NCBI RefSeq assembly: GCF_003626575.1
Contig: NZ_RBDY01000014.1
Coordinates: forward strand, 62,001-126,000
DNA from: Streptomyces radicis
Lineage (GTDB): Bacteria > Actinomycetota > Actinomycetes > Streptomycetales > Streptomycetaceae
Length of the DNA: 64,000 nucleotides
Direction: 5' to 3'
Shown: piece after piece, positions 42,895 through 50,965 of the stretch
How the letters are laid out: each line of letters starts with the position of its first letter
Numbering within the stretch: the first letter of the stretch is position 1
Notes under the pieces: generated by a model
Told to the model about the DNA's origin: nothing
Seen by the model: the letters and a program-made list of their open reading frames with translations, nothing else
Databases searched by the model: none
Made by a program: the position numbers and the translations under genes

Positions 42895-43005
42895 GCCGAC
42901 CAAGCTAACGCGGAGGGCCGGGGCAGCGGACTGCGGTTCTCCGCAGAACGTCCCTGAGGCGGCCCGCATGGCGGGGCCCCGCCGGGACTTTGTACCGTTC
43001 ACTGT

Positions 43006-43707
43006 GTGATCTCTTCCTCCGCACCCCTTCACCTGGCCTCGTCCGAGGACCCCGGCGGCATCGCCGGGTGGGCCACCGACCTCATGGAGGCCCTCGGCGC
43101 ACCGGGCGCCGGCGCGGCCATCGCCCTGGAGAACCTGTTCCCGCCGCTGCCGAGCGAGGTGATCCTGCCCCTGGCCGGGTTCACCGCGAGCCAGGGCGAC
43201 ATGAGCCTGTGGGCCGCGCTCGTGTGGACCACCATCGGCTCCGTGGTCGGCGCGGTGGCGCTGTACTACCTCGGCGTATGGCTGGGCAGGGAGCGGCTGA
43301 TCGCGATCGCCGACAAGCTGCCGCTGGTCAAGGTCGAGGACATCGAGAAGACGGAGGCGTGGTTCGCCAAGCACGGCAGCAAGGCCGTCTTCTTCGGGCG
43401 CATGATCCCGATCTTCCGAAGTCTCATCTCGATCCCCGCGGGGGTCGAGAGGATGCCGCTGCCCTCCTTCCTCCTGCTCACCACGCTGGGCAGCGCCATC
43501 TGGAACACTCTGTTCGTCCTCGCCGGGTACCGCCTCGGCGAGGACTGGGAGCGGGTCACCGACATGGTGTCGGTCTACTCCAAGGTCGTGCTGGTCGTGG
43601 TGGTGCTCGCGCTCGTCGCGTTCATCCTCTACCGCGTGTTCCGGCCGGGGAAGGGCAAGCGCCGCGCCTCGGCGCCGCCGCAGGACCGGGAGCCGGACCA
43701 CTCCTGA
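43006..43707 (+). CDS. DedA-family membrane protein
   Basis: 233 residues, GTG start. DedA hallmarks: ENLFPPLPSEVILPLAGF, GSVVGAVALYYLGVWLGRE, and the conserved FFGRMIPIFRSLISIPAGV (Arg residues of the SNARE-associated domain). Four or more membrane helices. DedA proteins act as lipid scramblases/undecaprenyl-phosphate flippases in several bacteria. Stand-alone, divergent from the kinase operon. Confidence 0.93.
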   Translation: MISSSAPLHLASSEDPGGIAGWATDLMEALGAPGAGAAIALENLFPPLPSEVILPLAGFTASQGDMSLWAALVWTTIGSVVGAVALYYLGVWLGRERLIAIADKLPLVKVEDIEKTEAWFAKHGSKAVFFGRMIPIFRSLISIPAGVERMPLPSFLLLTTLGSAIWNTLFVLAGYRLGEDWERVTDMVSVYSKVVLVVVVLALVAFILYRVFRPGKGKRRASAPPQDREPDHS

Positions 43708-43741
43708 TCGCTACCGGTTCCTGATCGTCACCGTTCGCGTT

Positions 43742-43801
43742 CAGACCGTCCCAGACCGCCCCAGACCGCCCCAGACCGTCCCAGTCCATCTCAGCCCGCC
43801 T
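43742..43801. repeat. 10-bp tandem repeat (CAGACCGYCC)
   Basis: Six adjacent decamers: four near-identical CAGACCG(T/C)CC, then two diverged (CAGTCCATCT, CAGCCCGCCT), ending at the stop codon of the acetamidase gene. No coding function is seen. Confidence 0.85.
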
Positions 43802-45174
43802 CAGTCCGTGAAGTGCTCCTTGGTGATCGTCGCGTGGACCCCGACCGTGCGGTCGACCACCTGGGAGACATGGAAGTCGGCGGCGGCCGACAGGTACGCG
43901 TAGGCGACCGCGCGGTCCATGCCCTGGTCGTGCTCGAGGAAGTCCAGGGCGTTGACCACGGCCCGCCGCATCGCCACATCGAGATCGCCGAGCTGCCCGC
44001 CCAGGCCGCCGTCAGGGTCGGACAGGCCGACGGGCAGCCACGCGTCCTCCGTCTCCCCGAACGGGTAGCGGAACGCCACGGACGGCGCGTCCCCCGACCC
44101 CGGCTTGCACACGGTCAGCCGGAACGTCGCCCGCAACGACCCCTCGACCGCCGTCAGCGCCACCTCGCCGTCGGCCATGGCGAAGTGCGGGTCGCCCGTG
44201 TAGAAGAGGGCGCCCTCGGCGAAGACCGGCAGGTAGAGCGCCGAGCCACGGCGCAGCAGCGCGATGTCGATGTTGCCGCCGCCGAGGTTGGGGGGTATGG
44301 AGTTCAGCTCGGGGGCGTTGAGCGTGCCCCCTTCCACGAACGCGACGCCCATCGTGCCCATGTGCGGCCCCAGCGGGAACGTCACCTCGCGCCGCCGCCC
44401 CAGCGGCAGCACACCGCTCAACTCCCCGCCCCTGCCGCGCCGTACGGGCGTGAACACCGAGACGTTGCCATACGCCTCCGGGTCCCCTCCCGGCCGCCCG
44501 TCGGTGGCGACGGGCGGCATGACCTCGGACAGCTCGATCCCGTCGGGCGCCGAGCCGTCGGGGCGCCGCGCGAGCGCCCCCTTGCCGTGGCGGCTCGAGA
44601 TCACGCCGTAGGGCACGCGCGGCAGCAGCGAAAGCGGCTCGACCTTCAGCACGTCGCCGGGCTCCGCGCCCCGCACCGCGATCGGCCCGGTGATCACATG
44701 CGGTCCGTCGGCGTCGAAGTCGCGCTCGGTCCGGTCGTATTCGCGCGCGATGGCCACGGCGTCGTCGAGCACGTCGCGCCGGTCGACGTCGTGCCCGCCG
44801 AACCACGCGACCGGGTCGCGGCCCTGGTCCTCCAGGATCCCCTCGTGGGACACGGAGTCGACGGTCACCGTGTCGCCCGACCTGACGCGCAGCACCGGCT
44901 CGGCGTCGCGCGCGGGCAGGTAGCCCCAGCGGACCTGCTCGGGCAGGGACGGCACGTAGTGGTCGCCGTCGATGCGGCCCCTGCGGGGCTGGAGCACGTC
45001 GCGGGGGTAGTCGTCGCGGCCGCGCCCTGCGGCGCTCGCGGTCCCTGCCGCGCCGATCGCCCCGGCGGCGGCGCCGCCCCCGACGGCGGTCACGGCGGAG
45101 GCGGCCCGCAGGAACCCCCGCCGCCCCAGTCCTTCGACGAGCAGGTCACGGGCGTGGCTGGGGTCGTGGTTCAT
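43801..45174 (-). CDS. Tat-exported acetamidase/formamidase-family protein
   Basis: 457 residues from the ATG at 45174 (AGGAGAAA site). Twin-arginine signal GRRGFLRAASAVTAVGGG, so it is exported folded. FmdA/AmdA motifs: RVRSGDTVTVDSVSHEGIL, HVITGPIAVRGAEPGDVLKVE, GPHMGTMGVAFVEGG, GGNIDIALLRRGSALYLPVF, and GDPHFAMADGEVALTAVEGS. These enzymes hydrolyse formamide or acetamide to ammonia and acid. Exported forms are less usual. Divergent from a MarR gene with a palindrome between them. Confidence 0.9.
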   Translation of the reverse strand: MNHDPSHARDLLVEGLGRRGFLRAASAVTAVGGGAAAGAIGAAGTASAAGRGRDDYPRDVLQPRRGRIDGDHYVPSLPEQVRWGYLPARDAEPVLRVRSGDTVTVDSVSHEGILEDQGRDPVAWFGGHDVDRRDVLDDAVAIAREYDRTERDFDADGPHVITGPIAVRGAEPGDVLKVEPLSLLPRVPYGVISSRHGKGALARRPDGSAPDGIELSEVMPPVATDGRPGGDPEAYGNVSVFTPVRRGRGGELSGVLPLGRRREVTFPLGPHMGTMGVAFVEGGTLNAPELNSIPPNLGGGNIDIALLRRGSALYLPVFAEGALFYTGDPHFAMADGEVALTAVEGSLRATFRLTVCKPGSGDAPSVAFRYPFGETEDAWLPVGLSDPDGGLGGQLGDLDVAMRRAVVNALDFLEHDQGMDRAVAYAYLSAAADFHVSQVVDRTVGVHATITKEHFTD

Positions 45175-45342
45175 GGCGTTTCTCCTGTTCCGCGCGGTGG
45201 CACGACCGCACCAGAACAGAACGCCCGCCCTCCCCGCCACCCCCGGGCCCAAGACGTTGCACCCCTCTAACGGCCCCGAAACCCCCCCGCACCGCCCGCG
45301 CCTTCTCGGTCCCGGCGGGACACACGCGGGAAACGCGGCGAT

Positions 45343-45364
45343 ATGCATGTCGCCTAACATGCAT
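45343..45364. promoter_or_regulatory. MarR-type operator palindrome
   Basis: ATGCATGT, 6-base spacer CGCCTA, ACATGCAT: perfect 8-bp arms, 22 bp in all, in the 228 bases between the divergent acetamidase and MarR genes, 39 bases upstream of the MarR start. AT-rich in a GC-rich background, so unlikely to be random. Confidence 0.8.
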
Positions 45365-45402
45365 GTGTCGTCCGGCCTGTTGTCCGACCCGGAGGGGGGC
45401 GC

Positions 45403-45882
45403 GTGGAAGACGCTCACGCCCGTGACATCGCCGCCATCGAGGCGGCCGTCGTCGCCCTGCGCCGCACCTACAAGCGCCGCGCCCCGGCCCGGCTCGCCGC
45501 GCGGCGCGGTGAGCGGCCCGTTCGGCACGGGCAACTGCCGGACGCCGTCTTCGAGTTGCTCGACGCGATCGAGTCCTCGGCGGCGCGCGGCGAAACGTTG
45601 ACCGTGAGCGAGGCCGCCGCCGTCCTCGGCGTGGACCAGCCGCGCTCGAGCCGCCTCACCGCGCAGGCCCTCGCGGCGGGCCTCCTGCGCCGCGAGGCGG
45701 ACCATCACGACGGCCGCCGCTCGCTCCTGGCGCTGACCCCCGAGGGCCACGACGTCCTGCTCCGCATCCGCGGCTTCCGCCGCCGGGTGATCGCCGAGGC
45801 GACGGCCGACTGGCCGGACACGGACCGCGCGACGCTCGCGCGGCTGCTGACGCGGTTCGTGCGGGACGTCGATCCGGGGTAG
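45403..45882 (+). CDS. MarR-family regulator
   Basis: 159 residues, GTG start with GGAGGGGGG upstream. Winged helix: VFELLDAIESS, LTVSEAAAVLGVDQPRSSRLTAQALAAGLL, READHHDGRRSLLALTPEG (wing). It probably controls the divergent exported amidase and itself through the 22-bp palindrome. Ligand unknown. Confidence 0.88.
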   Translation: MEDAHARDIAAIEAAVVALRRTYKRRAPARLAARRGERPVRHGQLPDAVFELLDAIESSAARGETLTVSEAAAVLGVDQPRSSRLTAQALAAGLLRREADHHDGRRSLLALTPEGHDVLLRIRGFRRRVIAEATADWPDTDRATLARLLTRFVRDVDPG

Positions 45883-45923
45883 GGGTGGGGGCGGTTCTCG
45901 CCGTCTGCCGCGGTGTCCGAGGG

Positions 45924-45986
45924 GTGCCCTTCTGAAACGCGGCACACTTTGTGTTGAACAGAACGTGCCCTGTTTCAGAAGAGCAC
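45924..45986. terminator. 22-bp stem hairpin of repeat locus B
   Basis: Stem arms 45924-45945 and 45965-45986 match at 19 of 22 positions; 19-base loop 45946-45964 is the exact reverse complement of the loop at 11441-11459. Lies shortly after the MarR gene and may end its transcript. Confidence 0.7.
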
Positions 45987-46282
45987 CCGTCCCCGCGTAA
46001 GCGGACATAAGGCCCAAGGTGCCCGCTGAATGAAACGCGCCCCGGCCCGGACCGGCCCGCTCCATGAGCTCAACGTGCGCGCGGTGAACGACGAGAGCGG
46101 CGGCCAGGGCAGGCCCGAAGGGCCGCGCCCGTTCGGCGAACGGTCCCGACCAGCGACGAGACCGATCGTTGACCGAGACGGCCGGTCACCCGACGCCCCC
46201 TCCCCCGTAGGTGCCATCTCTGACCCGCACCCCCACGAAACAGACCAACCGGCAGACGGCGAACGGGAGGACGTCCAGCCCG
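45924..46282 (+). repeat. Hairpin-associated long repeat (locus B)
   Basis: Second locus of the repeat at 11068-11770, here with one arm only. Same order of landmarks: hairpin, CGTAAGCG, GAGCTCAACGTGCGCGCGG, GGCCAGGGCAGGCCCGAAGG, CCCGTTCGGCGAACGG, ACCGAGACGGCC, CCCGTAGGTG and GACGTCCAGCCCG. The region 45883-46312 has no supported gene. The arm ends close to the end of the antiporter gene. Confidence 0.85.
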
Positions 46283-46312
46283 CACCCGCCCCGGCCAAGC
46301 GCCGCAGGCCCC

Positions 46313-47665
46313 TCACCCCGACCCCCGCGCCGTCGGCTGGTGCGGCACGTGCCAGGCCAGCGCGCGCTGTTCGCGGGTGTCCTCGTCCGCCGTGCGCTCC
46401 ACCCGGCTCATCGCGACCCGCAGCAGCGGCGGCGCCATCACGGAGGTCAGCACCGCGACAAGCACCACGACCGAGAACATCTCCGTGGACAGCAGCCCGA
46501 GCCGCACCCCCGCCATGGCGATGATGACCTCGATCACGCCCCGCGCGTTCATGCCAGCGCCCAGGGCCAGCGCCTCCCAGCGCGACATGCGCGCCCCCAG
46601 CGCGCCGATGAACGCCCCGGCGAACTTCCCCGCGATCGCCGTCGCCACCACCGCGCCCGCCCACAGCGCCGTCACCGGGTCGGCCAGCGCCGTGAGGTCC
46701 ATCCGCAACCCCGCCGTCGCGAAGAACAGCGGGGCGAGCACGACCAACACCGTGGTGTTGAGCGGCTCGAGCCGACGCGGGCCCACCTCCTCGGTCGTGC
46801 GGCCGATCAGGATCCCGCACAGGAACGCCCCGAAAACCGCCTCGAGGCCCAGCGCATGCGTCCCCGCCGCGGCCAGCGTGATCAGCACCACGGACACCGC
46901 TATCGGCATGCCCCGCACCTCGGAACGCGCCGCCAGCCGCATCGCGGCCCCGACCACCACGCGTCCGACCGTTGCCGCGCACAGCAGCACCAGGCCCAAC
47001 TGCCCGAACGTCCAGACCAGTTCGCCGCCGTCCAGGCCCGTGGTCGCCATCGCGGCCACCACCGAGAGCAGCAGCCAGCCGATCGCGTCGTCCACCGTTC
47101 CGACGACGAGTATCAGCTGCCCGAGCGTCCGGTGCAGCAGCCCCATGTCGATCAGCGTGCGGGCGATCACCGGGATCGCGCTCACCGACATCGCCACGCC
47201 CACGAACAGCGCGAACGTCAACGTATCCGCCTCGGGCCCCCGCATGGCGTCAGGCAGCAGCAGCCCGAGCCCGAGCCCCATGGCCAACGGCACCAGCAGG
47301 CCCGCGGCGCTGACCCCGGCCGCCTTCGCGCCATGCCTGCGCACCAGCGACATGTCCAGGTGCACCCCGGTGAACCCGACCAGCAGCAGCACCCCCAACT
47401 GGCCCACGGCGTCCAGCAGATGCATCTGCCCCGGCTCCTGAGGGAAGAGCCACTCGGCCACCCCGGGCGCCACCGCGGTCAGCAGCGAGGGCCCCATCAA
47501 CACGCCCGCGCACAGCTCCCCGACGATCGCGGGCATCCTCAACCGCACGGCCAGGCGCCCGAGAAGGAGGGCCATCAGGAGCAACAGGCCGATCTGGAGG
47601 AGGAGAAGCAGCAGCTCGTGCTCGGGGATGGGCGCCACCGGAACGGAGTCGGCGCTCAAGGACAT
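46313..47665 (-). CDS. CPA2-type cation/proton antiporter
   Basis: 450 residues with about 12 hydrophobic helices. Kef/NapA-type motifs: MPAIVGELCAGVLMGPS, LLVGFTGVHLDMSL, SVSAIPVIARTLIDMGL, GTVDDAIGWLLLSVVAA (Asp-Asp-like ion site), GIEV-like GLEAVFGAFLCGI, and NARGVIEVIIAMAGV. No TrkA-N domain. It would exchange Na+ or K+ for H+ across the membrane. The ribosome site lies in a hairpin (47673-47687). Confidence 0.92.
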   Translation of the reverse strand: MSLSADSVPVAPIPEHELLLLLLQIGLLLLMALLLGRLAVRLRMPAIVGELCAGVLMGPSLLTAVAPGVAEWLFPQEPGQMHLLDAVGQLGVLLLVGFTGVHLDMSLVRRHGAKAAGVSAAGLLVPLAMGLGLGLLLPDAMRGPEADTLTFALFVGVAMSVSAIPVIARTLIDMGLLHRTLGQLILVVGTVDDAIGWLLLSVVAAMATTGLDGGELVWTFGQLGLVLLCAATVGRVVVGAAMRLAARSEVRGMPIAVSVVLITLAAAGTHALGLEAVFGAFLCGILIGRTTEEVGPRRLEPLNTTVLVVLAPLFFATAGLRMDLTALADPVTALWAGAVVATAIAGKFAGAFIGALGARMSRWEALALGAGMNARGVIEVIIAMAGVRLGLLSTEMFSVVVLVAVLTSVMAPPLLRVAMSRVERTADEDTREQRALAWHVPHQPTARGSG

Positions 47666-47672
47666 ACGAACC

Positions 47673-47687
47673 CCTTGTCGGACAAGG
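47673..47687. promoter_or_regulatory. Inverted repeat over the antiporter ribosome-binding site
   Basis: CCTTGTC, 1 base, GACAAGG, read on the minus strand just before GGTTCGTATG of the antiporter. The Shine-Dalgarno AAGGGG begins in the 3' arm. It may be an operator or an RNA hairpin that hides the ribosome site. Confidence 0.4.
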
Positions 47688-47816
47688 CGGGTTGCCCCGG
47701 GTTTCCACCGTCCCGCCGATCTTAGGAGAGTTCGGGTGGCCTTGGGTCACCGCGCGTCAGAGAATCGTTACTGCGCGCACATCGGATCGCCGCCCTGGCC
47801 AGGGTCATATCCAGGT

Positions 47817-47862
47817 GTCAACTCCGGGTTGACGCGACGCCCGCTGTCAACCTACGGTTGAC
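47817..47862 (+). promoter_or_regulatory. Paired operators overlapping a leaderless promoter
   Basis: Two 17-bp dyads, GTCAACTCCGGGTTGAC (47817-47833) and GTCAACCTACGGTTGAC (47846-47862), have identical GTCAAC/GTTGAC arms. The first contains the -35 TTGACG (47829-47834), the second the -10 TACGGT (47853-47858), spacer 18. Predicted transcription start is at the ATG (47865), so the mRNA would lack a leader. A repressor bound here would block the promoter completely. Confidence 0.75.
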
Positions 47863-47864
47863 GC

Positions 47865-48581
47865 ATGACGACGCAGATTCGGCTCGACGATCTGATCGAG
47901 GCCATCAAGAAGGTCCACGACAACGCCCTTGACCAGCTCGCCGACGCGGTGATCGCGGCCGATCACCTCGGCGAGCTGGCCGATCACCTGATCGGCCACT
48001 TCGTCGACCAGGCCCGCCGCTCGGGCGCCTCGTGGACGGAGATCGGCCGCAGCATGGGCGTCACGCGGCAGGCGGCGCAGAAGCGTTTCGTCCCCAAGGA
48101 CGTCAGCGCCGACCTCGACCCCGCCGAGGGCTTCAACCGCTTCACGCCCCGCGCGCGCAAGGCGCTGATGGCGGGGCACGAGGCGGCCAAGGCCGCCGGG
48201 AACGACCAGGTGGTCCCCGCCCACATCGTGCTCGGCCTGCTCGACGACCCGGGCGCGCTCGCCGGGGTGACGATCACGGAGCTCGGCGTCCGGCTCGACG
48301 CCGTGCGCGAGGCCGCCGAGGCCGCGCTCCCCGAGCCCGCCGCCGAGGTCCCCTCGCTCGTCCCCTACGACGCGGCCGCCAAGAAGGCGCTCGAGCTGAC
48401 GTTCCGCGAGGCCCTGCGCCTGGGGCACAACTACATCGGCACCGAGCACATGCTGCTCGCCCTCCTCGAACAGGAGGACGGCGCAGGGGTGTTGGCCGGG
48501 GTCGGCCTGGAGAAGGCGGCCGTCGAGGCACGGGTCGTCGAGACGCTCAAGGCGATCACGGCCTTCCCGAAGAAGGACTGA
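47865..48581 (+). CDS. Clp_N-domain protein with N-terminal HTH
   Basis: 238 residues. N-terminal ~75 residues contain a helix-turn-helix (ASWTEIGRSMGVTRQAAQKRF). Then two Clp_N repeats (FTPRARKALMAGHEAAKAAG...HIVLGLLDDPGAL and ALELTFREALRLGHNYIGTEHMLLALLEQEDG), as in ClpC N-domains, without the AAA+ motor. Likely a regulator or adaptor. The paired dyads directly upstream suggest it controls itself. Confidence 0.85.
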   Translation: MTTQIRLDDLIEAIKKVHDNALDQLADAVIAADHLGELADHLIGHFVDQARRSGASWTEIGRSMGVTRQAAQKRFVPKDVSADLDPAEGFNRFTPRARKALMAGHEAAKAAGNDQVVPAHIVLGLLDDPGALAGVTITELGVRLDAVREAAEAALPEPAAEVPSLVPYDAAAKKALELTFREALRLGHNYIGTEHMLLALLEQEDGAGVLAGVGLEKAAVEARVVETLKAITAFPKKD

Positions 48582-48582
48582 G

Positions 48583-48720
48583 GCCGACGGCGGGCGCCCG
48601 TACGAGAGCGTCTACGCGTTCCGCCACGACGGGAGCGGCGGGCGCCTGGTGGGCGTCGAGGAGTACGGCAACCCCGTGACGTTCTGCGCCACGTTCGCCT
48701 CCCCCGACTGCCCGGCCTGA
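48583..48720 (+). pseudogene. C-terminal gene fragment
   Basis: Forty-five codons and TGA directly after the Clp_N gene: RPYESVYAFRHDGSGG, RLVGVEEYGNPVTFCATF. It reads like the end of a globular protein but has no start. It also overlaps the end of the GNAT gene on the other strand. Confidence 0.5.
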
Positions 48721-49217
48721 GCGCGCGCGGGCACCTGGCAGAGGCTCCGCGAGAAGCGCAGCGCCGGACGCCCTTCGAGCACCGTCTCGCCGTCCTGGGT
48801 GAAGCCCGTGCGCCCCAGGACCGCGCGGGAGCCCGCGTTGTCCAGCGTCGTGGCCGCGCGCAGCATCCTCAGCCCGTACTCCTCGGCGGCGACCCCGCAC
48901 ATCTGCCGCACCGCCGTGGTCGCGAGTCCGCGCCCCGCCGCGCACTTGGCGATCCTGAAGCCCAACTCGGCGGCCGCGTCCGCCACATCGACCAGGTTGA
49001 CCCGCCCGACGATCGCCCCGTCGGCGTCCACCAGCACATGGAAGTGGCAGGTACCGGCGGCCTGTTCGGCGAGCAGTGACTCGTGCCTGGCCTCGAAGTC
49101 CGCGAAGTACGCGTCCCCGCGGTCGGGCACTGACGCGGCGAAGTAGCTCCGGTTCTCCCGCTCGAAAGCGAGCAGGGCCGGGGCGTGATCGCGGTGGAGC
49201 CGCACGAGTTCGGTCAT
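48612..49217 (-). CDS. GNAT-family acetyltransferase
   Basis: 201 residues. RimJ/RimL-like: VGRVNLVDVADAAAELGFRIAKCAAGRGLATTAVRQMC (acetyl-CoA loop GRGLAT), LRMLRAATTLDNAGSRAVLGRTGFT. The family usually ends near ALRFSRSL; the last ~35 residues here run antisense through the gene fragment at 48583-48720, so the C-terminus has probably been extended by the rearrangement. Acceptor unknown. Confidence 0.85.
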   Translation of the reverse strand: MTELVRLHRDHAPALLAFERENRSYFAASVPDRGDAYFADFEARHESLLAEQAAGTCHFHVLVDADGAIVGRVNLVDVADAAAELGFRIAKCAAGRGLATTAVRQMCGVAAEEYGLRMLRAATTLDNAGSRAVLGRTGFTQDGETVLEGRPALRFSRSLCQVPARAQAGQSGEANVAQNVTGLPYSSTPTRRPPLPSWRNA

Positions 49218-49301
49218 GGGAGAACGCTAGGCGAAGCCCCCGCTCCGGGCGAGACCGTGATCGCTGGCCCGCCGCCGGGTCCGCGGCGCATGATGGCTGC
49301 C

Positions 49302-50291
49302 ATGCCCAACGCGTCCCCGCCACCGCGCCTTTCGCCTCTGCTGTGGGAGCAGCACTGCTGCCTTCCGCTGGAAAGACGGGCGGACGTCGGTGAGTTGGCG
49401 CGTTACCGCAGGCCGGGGGGCAGCTTTGTCTCGGTGAACGCGGGCTATGTCCCGCACGGCGCCGACGACGTGACCGGCCTGCTCACGAGCTGGCGGGCGC
49501 GGATCGCCGCGGACGACCGCCTGCGGCTGGCCGCGAGCGTCGATGACGTCGACGCCGCCGCGCGCGCGGGCGAGGTGGCGGTGGCGTTCGACCTGGAGGA
49601 CTCGGGGCCGCTCGAGGGGCGGTTGGACCGGGTGCGCCACTTCTACGACCTCGGCGTCCGCACGATGCTGCCGAGTTACAACAACCGCAACGCGGCGGGC
49701 GGCGGCTGCCTCGACGAGGTCGACGAGGGGCTCACCGCCTACGGCCGCGCGCTGATACGGGAGATGAACGCCGTCGGCATGGTCGCGGACGGCTCCCACT
49801 GTGGCGCCCGCACGGGGCTCGACATGTGCGAGGTCTCCGAACGGCCCGTGATCTACAGCCACTCGTGCATGCGCGCGGTGTGGGACCACCCCCGCAACAT
49901 CACCGACGAGCAGGCCAGGGCGTGCGCCGCCACGGGCGGGGTCGTCGGCATCACGGGCGTCGGGATCTTCCTCGGCCCCAACGTCGCGGATGTCGACGCG
50001 CTGGTCCGGCACATCGACCACGCCGTCGACCTCGTCGGCCCCGAACACGTCGGGCTGTCGACCGACTACCCGTTCGACCAGGGGGACTTCAACGCGCTGC
50101 TCAAGGAGAGCCCCGAGCTGTTCCCCGACTGCTACACCCGCTGGGGGCCGATCGCCTTCATGCCCCCCGAGGACCTGCTGACCGTCGAACGCGCGCTGCT
50201 CGCCCGGGGATACCCCGACGACGCCGTCGCCGCGATCCTGGGCGGCAACTTCCGCCGCGTCGCCGCGCGGGTGTGGCGACAGCAGCACTAG
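49302..50291 (+). CDS. M19-family (renal-type) dipeptidase
   Basis: About 329 residues; ATG at 49302 chosen, 49290 also possible. Motifs WEQHCCLPLE (metal His), FDLEDSGPLEGRLDRV (bridging Glu), DGSHCGARTGLDM (His), VIYSHSCMRAVWDHPRNI (His and Asp-His-Pro-Arg-Asn), STDYPFD (Asp). In classical M19 enzymes the first motif is HxD; here it is HCC. It hydrolyses dipeptides or related amides. No signal peptide; cytoplasmic. Confidence 0.85.
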   Translation: MPNASPPPRLSPLLWEQHCCLPLERRADVGELARYRRPGGSFVSVNAGYVPHGADDVTGLLTSWRARIAADDRLRLAASVDDVDAAARAGEVAVAFDLEDSGPLEGRLDRVRHFYDLGVRTMLPSYNNRNAAGGGCLDEVDEGLTAYGRALIREMNAVGMVADGSHCGARTGLDMCEVSERPVIYSHSCMRAVWDHPRNITDEQARACAATGGVVGITGVGIFLGPNVADVDALVRHIDHAVDLVGPEHVGLSTDYPFDQGDFNALLKESPELFPDCYTRWGPIAFMPPEDLLTVERALLARGYPDDAVAAILGGNFRRVAARVWRQQH

Positions 50292-50562
50292 GGCCAACGA
50301 CGTCACGCCCCCGCATGCCGAAGGACGAGTCAGGCTACGCCCGTTTCCGGCACGCCGCCGAGCCGTAACGACCGGGTCGCCCTCGCCCGGCTGACCCATC
50401 CACCCCTCGCCGCCCGGGAGTTGACCGGGGACACCCGGCGCGGGCCCGATCCGGGCGCCCAGGGAAGGCCGAGGCTCCTTCGGCGAGCCTGCCGGACCAT
50501 GGCCGCGGTCCCGCTACGATCATCCTTCCGTCCACCCGAACGAGCGCCGGAGGGGTCGCGGC

Positions 50563-50901
50563 ATGGAGCAGGTCATGCGCTGGCTGAACGACTGGCACGC
50601 CACCCACGAGGGCGAACTCACCGCCCACCGGGTGCGTTTCCGTGGGACGCCGCCCTCCCTCGCGCTCGAGGCGGGCTCCCACCTGGTCACGCTCGACATC
50701 CGCCCCGCCGACGCCCCCCGCGAAGGGCCCGCACCCGAGGGCCGGGCACCCGATGGCCCGGCCCACCGCGTCCGCGCGGTGTTCCTCGACCAGGACGCCG
50801 AAGAGACCTGGGAGGAAGAGGAGTTGGTGGCCAGCGAGGACGACCTGCGCGAACTCCTCGATCCCCTGCTCAAGTTCATGGTGGCCAACGCCGAAGCCTG
50901 A
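50563..50901 (+). CDS. Hypothetical acidic protein
   Basis: 112 residues. Starts MEQVMRWLNDWHATHEG, has a middle strand pair (LALEAGSHLVTLDIR) and an acidic C-terminus (QDAEETWEEEELVASEDDL). Not recognised. Upstream 50292-50562 holds no gene that I can support. A GC-rich intergenic region follows. Confidence 0.55.
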   Translation: MEQVMRWLNDWHATHEGELTAHRVRFRGTPPSLALEAGSHLVTLDIRPADAPREGPAPEGRAPDGPAHRVRAVFLDQDAEETWEEEELVASEDDLRELLDPLLKFMVANAEA

Positions 50902-50965
50902 GGCGCGCGGGACCCGTTCGGCTGCCGTTCGGGACCCGGCCGTTGCGTTCAGAGGGCGGGTTCGT

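Noticed and set aside
50292..50562. Seventeen-codon frame MPKDESGYARFRHAAEP
   Set aside because: Too short, no ribosome site, no support.
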